From Nanobdellota archaeon (GTDB lineage: Archaea; Nanobdellota; Nanobdellia; Pacearchaeales; GW2011-AR1), in NCBI GenBank assembly GCA_030648155.1, contig JAUSIK010000002.1, positions 171,458 to 235,457 of the forward strand: DNA of 64,000 nucleotides, given 5' to 3'. The notes beneath the pieces are model-generated. The model was not told where the DNA came from. It did not search any database and saw only the letters and a program-made list of their open reading frames with translations. Shown here in pieces: positions 44,487 to 52,466 of the stretch. Positions within the stretch are counted from its first letter, which is position 1, and every line of letters starts with the position of its first letter. The translations under genes and the position numbers were made by a program.

Positions 44487-45617
44487 ATGATAGAAATAAA
44501 AAAAGAGGGTATAATATTAAAACCATCTAATATTAAACCTACCTCCACTGAATTTCAAGTAATCGCAACAATAAATCCTGGAGCAATTCGTCTTCCAAAC
44601 AATGATATTCTTCTTTATGTTAGGGTTATAGAAAAATTGATTAAAGATCAAGATGAAAAATATTATTATGCTCCAAGAATGACTGGAGAAGAATCATTTA
44701 AATTAATTCTAGATAAATTTGATAAGAAAAAGATTGCAGTAAAAAATCCGCTAGATTTCGTTTTAAAAGATGAAACAAAGAGATTAACCTATATTTCTCA
44801 TTTTAGAAGAATAATATTAGATAAAAATGGATTTAAGATAAAATCGATAGATAAAAAACCATGCTTTTATGGACTTGCCTGGGATTCTGAATTAGGTGTA
44901 GAAGACCCAAGAATCACAAAAATAGGAAAGTTATATTTAATGACATATGTAGGTTTATCTAGATCTGCAAATGTATCAACTTATCTAGCAATTTCGAAAG
45001 ACTGTAAAAAATGGTATCGCAGAGGCATAATATTCCAAGAACAAAATAAAGATGTAGTTATACTCCCTGAATTAATAAATAAAAATTACATAGCACTAAA
45101 TCGCCCCGAAGGTTCATTTCAGTTTTCTCAACCGCATATTTGGATTTCTTATTCTAATGATTTAGAAAAGTGGGGAAAATCCAAACCAATAGAATTGTCT
45201 AAAAAAGGAGAATGGGATTCTGATAGAGTTGGAGCAGGCCCTCCACCTATAAAAACAAAAGAAGGGTGGTTGTTAATCTATCACGGAGTTAAAGAAAATA
45301 CTCAAAGAGCAACTACATTAATGAAAAAAATAAAATTCTTGTTTGGAAAAAGAGAAAAAAGGCTCTCCTATGATGTGGGGGCAGCTTTGTTAGAGTACAA
45401 TAATCCACATAAGATTATATTTAAATCAAAAAATCCAATTATTCTGCCTATCAAGAAATATGAAAAAGGTACATTTGAAAATAAAGATGTTGTATTTCCA
45501 ACAGGTTTAATAGAAGATCTCAACAAAAAAGACTTATTAATTTATTCAGGTGGGGGAGATATTGTAACAACAGTTAAGAAAGTCTCTTTGAAAAAAATTT
45601 TAGATACTTTAGAATAA
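44487..45617 (+). CDS. GH130-family glycan phosphorylase-like protein
   Basis: 376 residues. PGAIRLPNNDILLYVRVIE, GVEDPRITKIGKLYLMTYVG, LNRPEGSFQFSQPHIWISYSNDLEKWG, RVGAGPPPIKTKEGWLLIYHGV and VVFPTGLIEDL are GH130 blades, with the Asp in GVEDPRI in the catalytic acid position. GH130 enzymes phosphorolyse beta-mannosides to mannose 1-phosphate or, in some groups, hydrolyse them. A second GH130 gene lies at 52467. Start fits the bidirectional TATA. Confidence 0.9.
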   Translation: MIEIKKEGIILKPSNIKPTSTEFQVIATINPGAIRLPNNDILLYVRVIEKLIKDQDEKYYYAPRMTGEESFKLILDKFDKKKIAVKNPLDFVLKDETKRLTYISHFRRIILDKNGFKIKSIDKKPCFYGLAWDSELGVEDPRITKIGKLYLMTYVGLSRSANVSTYLAISKDCKKWYRRGIIFQEQNKDVVILPELINKNYIALNRPEGSFQFSQPHIWISYSNDLEKWGKSKPIELSKKGEWDSDRVGAGPPPIKTKEGWLLIYHGVKENTQRATTLMKKIKFLFGKREKRLSYDVGAALLEYNNPHKIIFKSKNPIILPIKKYEKGTFENKDVVFPTGLIEDLNKKDLLIYSGGGDIVTTVKKVSLKKILDTLE

Positions 45618-45633
45618 ATTAAAAAGAAATAAA

Positions 45634-46461
45634 TTAATTGCTTACTAACAAACTAGCCCCTAAAATTCCAGGCTCTTTAAGTTTGCTCCAAACAATTTCA
45701 TACTTTTTTGGAAGAAATATATAGTTTCCAACTTTACCTCTAACTATATTTAAAAAATCCTCTCCAGCCTCCCTCATTCCCCCTGCCAAAACAACTATTT
45801 CAGGATTGAAAATATTAATCAAGCTTCCAATTCCTCCTGCTAAAGCATCACTAACATCTTCTATTATTTCTCTAGCCTTTTTATCATTCATTTTCATTAA
45901 TTCGCTTATATTCATTTCCTCCCCATAAGATTCAAAACTTCTTCTCTTAACTAATTTAATACCGGCAAGTGACTCAAAAGTCCTGTCCTTTTCTAAGTAA
46001 ATATTTCCTAGTTCCCCGCCTAAATTATTTTTATTGTACAATTTTCCATCAATGATAACTCCCCCACCAATTCCTGTTCCAATTGTTAAAACAAAAAAGT
46101 TCTTCCTGCCTTTTCCGTAGCCTAAATTAAGTTCAGCTAAACCGGCACATTTAGCATCATTTTCAACTTCGCATTTTACCCCGAACTCTTTTTGAATAAA
46201 CTTCTTCAAATCATAATTTTTAATAGGAATATTTGGAGAATTCAAAACTACCCCATCTTTCAAAGGTCCAGGGCATCCTACCCCTATATTTTTAACATTT
46301 TCATTAATAACTTCATTAATTACATCCTTTAATATCTTCAAAAATAAGTTTTTATCTTTAGGAGTCGGTCTCCTTATAAAATTTAATATTTTTTCCCCCC
46401 TTACTAGTCCTGCTCTTAAATTAGTCCCTCCTATGTCTACTCCAACAACCTCTCTTTTCAT
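45634..46461 (-). CDS. ROK-family sugar kinase (glucokinase-like)
   Basis: 275 residues, a bit short. VVGVDIGGTNLRAGLV binds ATP phosphate, GVGCPGPLKDG and VENDAKCAGLAELNLGYGKGRKNFFVLTIGTGIGGG are ROK marks with the catalytic Asp in ENDAKC. The CxCGxxGC zinc motif that most ROK kinases carry is absent (GGELGNIYLEKDRTF instead). It would phosphorylate glucose or another hexose and feed Zwf. Confidence 0.85.
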   Translation of the reverse strand: MKREVVGVDIGGTNLRAGLVRGEKILNFIRRPTPKDKNLFLKILKDVINEVINENVKNIGVGCPGPLKDGVVLNSPNIPIKNYDLKKFIQKEFGVKCEVENDAKCAGLAELNLGYGKGRKNFFVLTIGTGIGGGVIIDGKLYNKNNLGGELGNIYLEKDRTFESLAGIKLVKRRSFESYGEEMNISELMKMNDKKAREIIEDVSDALAGGIGSLINIFNPEIVVLAGGMREAGEDFLNIVRGKVGNYIFLPKKYEIVWSKLKEPGILGASLLVSN

Positions 46462-46485
46462 TTACTTATGATTAACTCCTATCTT

Positions 46486-46704
46486 TTATACTTTTCTAAG
46501 AATTAATTCGGCATTCAATAAAGAATCTTCTCTTAAACTCTGAAATTTAATTCTCCTTGCATATCTTCTCTGAATTAATGTTTTTAATTTATTATTCCAT
46601 CTTTCAACATTTAGATATCCAGCAAAAGAAGCATATTTATCCCTTAATGATTTCCTATCGTTCCCTCCTCTAAAACCATCCCGGTAATCCTTCCAATTAT
46701 CACA
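46486..46704 (-). pseudogene. Start-less coding-like frame, probable gene remnant
   Basis: In the 313-nt gap before 46775 the minus strand has 72 sense codons with Lys/Arg/Trp/Tyr content (DYRDGFRGGNDRKSLRDKYA... ending ...LNAELILRKV) and a stop at 46486. It is closed above by TAA at 46705-46707 and has no ATG or GTG, and a TTG only near the end. A TATA-like ATTATAAAAT lies just upstream. It looks like a decayed or frameshifted small basic protein. The gap otherwise holds the promoter of 46775. Confidence 0.35.
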
Positions 46705-46774
46705 TTATTTAGACCCAAGAAGATTTTATAATATCAATAAAAACCTTTTAATACATCTCAATCCTTGTGATGGT

Positions 46775-47863
46775 ATGATAAAAGAGGCATATGATAAAGC
46801 AATTCTCGTTTTAGAAAAATGTGCAACTCCACATGGATTCCACGCAGCTTTTCCAGGATATAAAGGTGTTTGGGCTAGAGATTCAGTAATAACCTCTCTC
46901 GGGGCCTCCCTTTTAGACAATAAATTTAAGGACGTATTTAAACAATCTTTGATTACACTAGCAAATCATCAATCCCAAAAAGGACAAATTCCAAATGCAA
47001 TTCTTTATGATAGAAAACCCTTACAAGTAGACTTTAAATCAATTGATTCAACTTTATGGTTTATTATAGGCAATTATATTTACAAAAAAAGATATAATGA
47101 TTCATCTTTAATAAATAAACATAAATCAAATATTCAAAAAGCCCTTATATGGTTATCATATCAAGATTTTAGCGAAAATGGAATGTTAAATCAACTCCCA
47201 ACAACAGACTGGCAGGATGCTTTTCCTCACCGATATGGGCATACAATTAATACTCAAGCCCTATATTACAAAGTTTTAACACTAACAAATCAAGAATCAC
47301 AAGCAAAGTTATTAAAAAAACAAACAAATGAAAATGAAGATGTAAATCTCTGGAATGGAAGTTTCTATCTTCCGTGGAGATGGAAAAATCATAATAAATA
47401 TCAGGAAAAAGGAGAATGGTTTGATTCTTTAGGCAATTTATTAGCAATTATTTTTGAATTAGCCACTGATTCACAAGCGAAAAATATTCTATCCTATATT
47501 GAAAAAAACTCAATTAATAAACCCTATCCAATAAAAGCAATTTACCCTCCAATAACAAAATCTTCAAAAGACTGGCAGGATTATTTCCAGGATTGTGATG
47601 CAAGAGAACCCTACCATTACTTAAATGGTGGAATATGGACATTTATTGGGGGATTTTATATTCTTGCTTTGATAAAAATGAAAAAGTTTGAGGAAGCAGA
47701 AAAACAATTAGAAAAACTGGCCCAAGCAAATTTAAAAAATAATTTTAGTGAATGGTTAGACGGCAGTTCAGGTGTACCATCGAAAGACCAGAATCAAGCC
47801 TGGAATGCAGGAATGTATATTCTAGCATTCCAATCCCTAATGAATAAAAAGACCCTTCTATAA
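46775..47863 (+). CDS. GH100/GDE-like glycosidase, (alpha/alpha)6 barrel
   Basis: 362 residues. HGFHAAFPGYKGVWARDSVITSLGASLL opens the barrel with the Arg-Asp pair common to debranching and invertase barrels; QIPNAI...FKSIDSTLWFI, TTDWQDAFPHRYGHTINTQALYY and CDAREPYHYLNGGIWTFIGGFYILAL and the C-terminal FSEWLDGSSG with Glu follow. These belong to alkaline-invertase/amylo-alpha-1,6-glucosidase relatives (GH100/GH63 clan). The sugar may be glycogen-like or sucrose-like; I cannot decide. TATA lies 21 nt before the ATG. Confidence 0.75.
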   Translation: MIKEAYDKAILVLEKCATPHGFHAAFPGYKGVWARDSVITSLGASLLDNKFKDVFKQSLITLANHQSQKGQIPNAILYDRKPLQVDFKSIDSTLWFIIGNYIYKKRYNDSSLINKHKSNIQKALIWLSYQDFSENGMLNQLPTTDWQDAFPHRYGHTINTQALYYKVLTLTNQESQAKLLKKQTNENEDVNLWNGSFYLPWRWKNHNKYQEKGEWFDSLGNLLAIIFELATDSQAKNILSYIEKNSINKPYPIKAIYPPITKSSKDWQDYFQDCDAREPYHYLNGGIWTFIGGFYILALIKMKKFEEAEKQLEKLAQANLKNNFSEWLDGSSGVPSKDQNQAWNAGMYILAFQSLMNKKTLL

Positions 47864-47892
47864 AATCACATTGATATTAAAAGAGTAACTTA

Positions 47893-47922
47893 AAAGTAGT
47901 TACATTTAGATAGATTTAAATA
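47893..47922 (+). promoter_or_regulatory. AAAGTAGTTAC box (weak) plus TATA octamer
   Basis: AAAGTAGTTAC (47893-47903), 11 nt, TTTAAATA (47915-47922), 22 nt to the ATG at 47945. Two mismatches to the AAAGTGGTAnC boxes. Confidence 0.35.
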
Positions 47923-47944
47923 GCCTCTAATTTCTAAAAGGTTT

Positions 47945-48361
47945 ATGATGAATCAAGAAGAAATTGATAGAATAGTAGCAAAAAACCCCTTTATTTCTAG
48001 ATTCCTCTATACTAGAGAATCAGATGTAAATGGAAATTATTATTACATTTCCATTCAAAACACCATTAGAAGAAGAGCTCTTCTTGACTTACACTGTGGA
48101 AAAAGAAAATTAATAATAAAAGAACGTGCTACCCTACTAATTAAAAATGAAGAAGGGCAATATGTAGAAGATAGAAAATATTGGTTGCCAGGGCATTTGA
48201 CAGTTTGCACCGAATGCGGTAGATCCAAGGAACATTATGCTCTTATAGAAACTAATAATTTTGAACATTTAAAGGTAACAACATTAGACTTAGATAGATT
48301 AAGAGAAAAAAACCTTATTGGTCTTCCCTTTGAAGAAGTACAACCAGTCGAAATATTTTGA
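47945..48361 (+). CDS. Unknown protein with CxxC pair
   Basis: 138 residues (from the first of two adjacent ATGs). A CTEC pair in HLTVCTECGRSKEHY and a single HCGK earlier could form a zinc site. The chain is alpha/beta, not membrane bound. No family recognised. Promoter includes a weak AAAGTGGTAnC-like box. Confidence 0.5.
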   Translation: MMNQEEIDRIVAKNPFISRFLYTRESDVNGNYYYISIQNTIRRRALLDLHCGKRKLIIKERATLLIKNEEGQYVEDRKYWLPGHLTVCTECGRSKEHYALIETNNFEHLKVTTLDLDRLREKNLIGLPFEEVQPVEIF

Positions 48362-48373
48362 AAGATAATAATA

Positions 48374-48381
48374 TTTATAAA
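48374..48381 (+). promoter_or_regulatory. TATA box deciding the start at 48403
   Basis: TTTATAAA with 21 nt to ATG 48403. It lies inside the alternative longer frame from a TTG at 48358. Confidence 0.55.
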
Positions 48382-48402
48382 ACGTATGCCATTATCATTG
48401 AT

Positions 48403-48789
48403 ATGCAAATATTAAGAAATTATCAAAAAGATGCTCGAGAAAATGAAGAAGTTTTTAGAAATATATTAAGAGAATATGTTGAAAAGATAGGACTAGACCC
48501 GAAAGCCCCTCTAGAAGAGATATTTCGAAAATATTCTAATAGTTCTAAATCCAATAAATGGAAAATATTAGACTTTAGAAGAGGGCCTTATAAAGATAAA
48601 GATCATGAATTTGAATTAGAAAGAAATATGGCAATGTTGTGCTGTTATCCAAGCACTTTCTTTCAAATAGAAGAAGCTATAGAAAGATCAGTTTTCATAA
48701 TTGGAATAAATAATTCCGTCAATAGGTTTTATTGTTTAGAAACTGGCTATTCTAAATTTGAAATTTATCGAACTTTTCACAAGATTTAA
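48403..48789 (+). CDS. Unknown soluble protein
   Basis: 128 residues from MQILRNYQKDARENEEV. A frame from TTG at 48358 overlaps the previous gene, but the TATA box argues for 48403. Helical N-terminus, LDFRRGPYKDKDHEFELE in the middle, and Cys-Cys in AMLCCYPSTFF. No family recognised. Confidence 0.5.
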   Translation: MQILRNYQKDARENEEVFRNILREYVEKIGLDPKAPLEEIFRKYSNSSKSNKWKILDFRRGPYKDKDHEFELERNMAMLCCYPSTFFQIEEAIERSVFIIGINNSVNRFYCLETGYSKFEIYRTFHKI

Positions 48790-48814
48790 ATACTTTCAAA
48801 AAAAAATTAACACT

Positions 48815-49399
48815 ATGCCTGAAAATTTTAAAGAATTAGAAGAAGCACTCATTCAAGTTGGATTAAGAATTGCAAAAAGAGGGGAAGGAGCTTTATTTGT
48901 TGTCGGAGAGGTAGATTATAAAGTCCTTATTGATCAAAATGTTCCTCCTTTTCTAGCAGTTGAAAATCCAAAGCTTTTAGAATCCCTGGCATTGATCGAT
49001 GGCGCAGTAATTATCAAAAAAGATGGATTAGTCGAAGCCTATGGGGCAATGGTAAAATCAAAATTTTCATTAAAAAATTTTGGAACAAGACATAGTGCTG
49101 CTTTAACAGCCTCAAAAAAATCAGGAAACTTAGTCATAATTATATCTGAAGAAGATAGAAAAATAAGAATAATGAAAGAAGGAAAAGTTGTAATGCAAAT
49201 TGATGCATTACAAAAAGATATTGAAAAATCTGTCCCAAAAGCAATACAACTCCTTGAATCTATTGGAGCAGGAACCATTGGCACTATTGGCACAGGTATA
49301 ATTGTCCCAAGCCTCGGAATAGCATTGCTTCCAGGAATAATCATTTTTGGATCTGCTTATTATCTAGGCAGATTTTTAACACAAAAAATCTACAAATAG
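48815..49399 (+). CDS. DisA-N/DacZ-like diadenylate cyclase with C-terminal membrane helices
   Basis: 194 residues from MPENFKELEE; TTTAAATA at 48785-48792 is 22 nt upstream and an earlier frame start would overlap the previous gene. The DAC core is seen: GEGALFVVG, SLALIDGAVIIKKDGLVEAYGAM with DGA at 62-64, NFGTRHSAALTAS (GTRH at 90-93; the usual second Arg is Ser) and LVIIISEEDRKIRIM. Two hydrophobic segments follow (GTIGTIGTGIIVPSLGIALL; IIIFGSAYYLG). It would make cyclic di-AMP at the membrane; the RH-R to RH-S change may affect activity. Confidence 0.75.
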   Translation: MPENFKELEEALIQVGLRIAKRGEGALFVVGEVDYKVLIDQNVPPFLAVENPKLLESLALIDGAVIIKKDGLVEAYGAMVKSKFSLKNFGTRHSAALTASKKSGNLVIIISEEDRKIRIMKEGKVVMQIDALQKDIEKSVPKAIQLLESIGAGTIGTIGTGIIVPSLGIALLPGIIIFGSAYYLGRFLTQKIYK

Positions 49400-49573
49400 T
49401 TATCTAGATCTTCTTTTTTTCTTCACTTCCCCTTTTCTTTTTCTTGTTTTATTCACTGTAGCAGCAGCAATTCTTTTAGCCAATTTAGTAGATCTTCCGG
49501 ACTTTTTGGCAGAACGTTTTATGTGATAATACTGCCTTGTCCGTTTTTTACTTTTAACTCCTTTGGGTGGCAT
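49400..49573 (-). CDS. Small basic plasmid-stabilisation-like protein
   Basis: 57 residues from MPPKGVKSKKRTRQYYHIK; the ATG at 49573 follows AAAGGAGGTCAGCAAAGA, an excellent Shine-Dalgarno, so the in-frame ATG at 49594 is not the start. AKRIAAATVNKTRKRK resembles the ATVNK motif in small basic plasmid-stabilisation proteins (usual form A...A.ATVNK..GGG). Strongly basic, likely nucleic acid binding. Confidence 0.55.
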   Translation of the reverse strand: MPPKGVKSKKRTRQYYHIKRSAKKSGRSTKLAKRIAAATVNKTRKRKGEVKKKRRSR

Positions 49574-49632
49574 TCTTTGCTGACCTCCTTTCATTTCTTA
49601 GAAAATATACGAAGAACTCCCTGCATCTATAC

Positions 49633-49899
49633 ATGAATACAAAAGTCATTTATAATTTAAAAGACAGCGTTGTTTTTTATTTACATCCATTTATTCAATT
49701 AAAAAATATACCCTATGAATATTATAGATTCTGGAGTCTCGATCCTATTTATAAAAATATTACTGATTTAATAAAAAATGAAGGGCTTCCGATTGGAAAT
49801 GCTGATTTACATAGAGGTATAAAATTATATGAGGGGGATGTTTATTCCTTTGGTTTAGCTTTGGGCAGAAAATATAAATTAGATTCTATATTAATATAG
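49633..49899 (+). CDS. Unknown small protein
   Basis: 88 residues from MNTKVIYNLKD. An earlier frame start at 49567 would overlap the leader and start of the minus-strand basic gene, and AAAATATA at 49602-49609 lies about 23 nt before 49633. No membrane segment or family recognised. Confidence 0.45.
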   Translation: MNTKVIYNLKDSVVFYLHPFIQLKNIPYEYYRFWSLDPIYKNITDLIKNEGLPIGNADLHRGIKLYEGDVYSFGLALGRKYKLDSILI

Positions 49900-49944
49900 C
49901 GCAGAAAAATTTTACATCTAGAAATAGTCTGGACATAGTAAAAG

Positions 49945-51084
49945 TTATCTATTCAAAACATTCTCCTCAATCAATTGAATCATTTTTTTAGCTATAACGT
50001 TATAATGAAAGTTGTCTAATGCATGTTGTGCACCAGCATTCCCCATTTTGTCTCTTAATTTTTGGGATTGCATTAGCTTTAGTGTGCATTCAGCCAGCTG
50101 ATCTATATCGGCCCTATAAGCAAACGTTTTAGGTATAGGAAATTCAATAATCATTTTTTTAGCAAAGCCCATATTAGGATAAACCCATTCCTTATCTAAT
50201 TTGATTTCATGAGCTACATCAACTAAAAACCCAGTCACATTATGAACAATAGTATCTTTAGGCCCGCCTATATTAATGGATATAACTGGTTTCCCGCAAG
50301 CCTGCGCCTCAAGTTGAATCATTCCAAATCCCTCAAGTCTTGAAGGTCCAGCATAAATATCACATGCATTAATCAATTTAGCCATTATTTTAGGGGTAAA
50401 AGTATCTTTAATATAAATAAATTTTTTTTCATCTAGTTTTAATTCATCAATCAGTTTCTTTTCCTCTTTCCCATGATTATCTGCCGAAAAACTTGGCCAT
50501 ACTTTTAAAACATACTTCCATTTAGGAAATATCTTATCAGCTTTAGCTAGAGCCTGAATCATTTCTTGAGCACCTTTGCTTGTAACATCTCCTCCAGCAG
50601 TCAAAATCATTACTTCATCATCTTTAACGCCTAATTTTCTTCTAACTGCCAAAGTTTCTTCATATTTTTTAGGATAAAAAATATCTGGATCATATCCTAT
50701 AGAACAAATCTTAATGTTATCCCCATTAACTCCATCCCTCATATAAGTAGACCTCACCCAATTGCTAGTTGCAATTAACAATGGCAATTTATTCAAAGTT
50801 TCATGGTAATTCGCAACCCACCCATTAGCATTAAACCAAGGTACAGCGATCATTCCATGATTTAGCGGGTGTTCAACAAGTTCAGGAACATTTCCCCAAA
50901 AGCCAATTCCAATAACTGCATTTGGCTTAAATTTCTTATACAATTCATTTTTTTTATTGTTATCATTTCTGTCGCATGAAATCACTTCTATACCGTTCTC
51001 TTTTAAGCCCTTAGACAAATAATGTCCCTGTAAACTTAATCCATCAGGCTCAACAGGATAAGGATATAAAGCCAGAACTTTCAT
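49945..51084 (-). CDS. GT4-family glycosyltransferase
   Basis: 379 residues. N-terminal Rossmann part with LQGHYLSKGLKENGIEV and ATSNWVRSTYMRDG; C-terminal donor part with VMILTAGGDVTSKGAQEMIQAL and the E-x7-E region YAGPSRLEGFGMIQLEAQACGKPVI. A retaining GT-B transferase using a nucleotide sugar. Its ATG overlaps the stop of the PIG-L deacetylase gene by 4 nt, pointing to joint action on one glycan or glycolipid. Confidence 0.9.
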   Translation of the reverse strand: MKVLALYPYPVEPDGLSLQGHYLSKGLKENGIEVISCDRNDNNKKNELYKKFKPNAVIGIGFWGNVPELVEHPLNHGMIAVPWFNANGWVANYHETLNKLPLLIATSNWVRSTYMRDGVNGDNIKICSIGYDPDIFYPKKYEETLAVRRKLGVKDDEVMILTAGGDVTSKGAQEMIQALAKADKIFPKWKYVLKVWPSFSADNHGKEEKKLIDELKLDEKKFIYIKDTFTPKIMAKLINACDIYAGPSRLEGFGMIQLEAQACGKPVISINIGGPKDTIVHNVTGFLVDVAHEIKLDKEWVYPNMGFAKKMIIEFPIPKTFAYRADIDQLAECTLKLMQSQKLRDKMGNAGAQHALDNFHYNVIAKKMIQLIEENVLNR

Positions 51085-51674
51085 CTTACACTAAAACTCT
51101 CAACATTATGACAGCTCAATGTCTCAAAAACATTTTCTCTAAAACCATATACTTGAGTTATTAATTTAAATTTATCACTAAACTCTTTTTTATTCAACTT
51201 CACACTCTCTTCTGCCAGAGAGCTAGGAACTGGAATTTTCACACTAGAATCATGAGGCGCCTTTTCTTTTCCTGCAAGATAATTAAAATAATAAGTCTTC
51301 TCACATTTCAATTCTTCATCTTCTATCATTTTTTTAACAGCCTTATGAATTTCTTTATGTCTCAAATGTCCATACTCCCCATTTCTTCCATGAGTAAAAA
51401 TATAATCATAAGTTTTATCTCTTAAGAATTCCTTAATTTTTCCAACAACAGATTCAACACTCAAGGGCCTTAATACTTCATCATCAAGATTTCCAATGAC
51501 CCCTTTTGCACCATAGTAATCACAAACTTTTTTAAATTTCGGAGCTCTATCGGGATCATCCTTTCTGCACAAAGATAAAATCGTCCATTGCCAATTCTTA
51601 TGTTTCAATATCATTCCCCCCATCCATATTGTCTCATCATCTGGATGAGCAACGATTACTAAGCACCTCTTCAT
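51081..51674 (-). CDS. PIG-L (LmbE-like) family deacetylase
   Basis: 197 residues from MKRCLVIVAHPDDETIWMGG; TTTATATA lies 21 nt upstream of this ATG, so the ATG at 51695 is rejected. AHPDDE is the zinc/catalytic motif, with KDYDYIFTHGRNGEYGHLRHKEIHKAV later. Family members remove acetyl from GlcNAc-containing molecules. With NagB upstream and the GT4 downstream, amino-sugar use is suggested. Confidence 0.87.
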   Translation of the reverse strand: MKRCLVIVAHPDDETIWMGGMILKHKNWQWTILSLCRKDDPDRAPKFKKVCDYYGAKGVIGNLDDEVLRPLSVESVVGKIKEFLRDKTYDYIFTHGRNGEYGHLRHKEIHKAVKKMIEDEELKCEKTYYFNYLAGKEKAPHDSSVKIPVPSSLAEESVKLNKKEFSDKFKLITQVYGFRENVFETLSCHNVESFSVR

Positions 51675-51734
51675 GCAAAACAGAATCAAAAACAATATAT
51701 AAACTTTTTTGTCAAGTATATTTTTCTAATAAAT

Positions 51735-52466
51735 CTAATCCAGCTCACTGCCTGCATCTTTGTCCAAAATAACAATAACATTTTTATGTCTCTGCAGAAA
51801 GCTTGCAGGTACTTTTGCATTAACTTCCCCGTGCAAAGCACGATGTATAATTTCTGCTTTATTTGCACCTGAAGCCAAAAGTAAAATTTTTCTTGCAGAC
51901 ATTATAGTAGATATTCCCATCGTTAAAGATTTTTTAGGAACTCTTTCTAGCTTATGTCCAAAAAATCTAGAATTATCTTTCCTCGTTAATTTAGACAGCA
52001 ATACCATCCTAGTTTTACTATTAAATTTTGAGCCAGGTTCATTAAATCCGATATGTCCATCTCTCCCAATACCTAAAACTTGTAAATCTATTCCTCCAAA
52101 TTTTTTAATCATTTTTTCGTAATTTTTACATTCTAAATTCAAATTTTTATTTTTACCATTTAAAAAATTAACGTTCTCTGCAGGTATTCCAACTTTAGAA
52201 AAGAAATTTTTATCCATAAAATGATAATAACTATCTTTATTATCTTTTCCAAAACCAGCGTATTCATCCAAATTAAAAGTTTTAATTCCCTTAATGTTAA
52301 TCTTTTTACTCTTTGCCATTTTTATCAAACTCCTGTAAAATGGGATCATTGTCTCGCCAGTAGCCAAACCCAAAACCAGCTTTTTATTTTTATTTATTTC
52401 GCCAGCAACAATTTCGGCCCCTTTTGCTCCTACCCCTAAATAATTGTCAACAATAATAATTTTCAT
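51735..52466 (-). CDS. nagB: Glucosamine-6-phosphate deaminase
   Basis: 243 residues. Converts glucosamine 6-phosphate to fructose 6-phosphate and ammonia. GLATGETMIPFYRSL, FNLDEYAGFGKDNKDSYYHFM with the catalytic Asp, LGIGRDGHIGFNEPGS with the catalytic His, and LTMGISTIMSARKILLLASG are typical. It starts 1 nt before the stop of the GH130 gene, so the two are one operon. Confidence 0.94.
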   Translation of the reverse strand: MKIIIVDNYLGVGAKGAEIVAGEINKNKKLVLGLATGETMIPFYRSLIKMAKSKKINIKGIKTFNLDEYAGFGKDNKDSYYHFMDKNFFSKVGIPAENVNFLNGKNKNLNLECKNYEKMIKKFGGIDLQVLGIGRDGHIGFNEPGSKFNSKTRMVLLSKLTRKDNSRFFGHKLERVPKKSLTMGISTIMSARKILLLASGANKAEIIHRALHGEVNAKVPASFLQRHKNVIVILDKDAGSELD

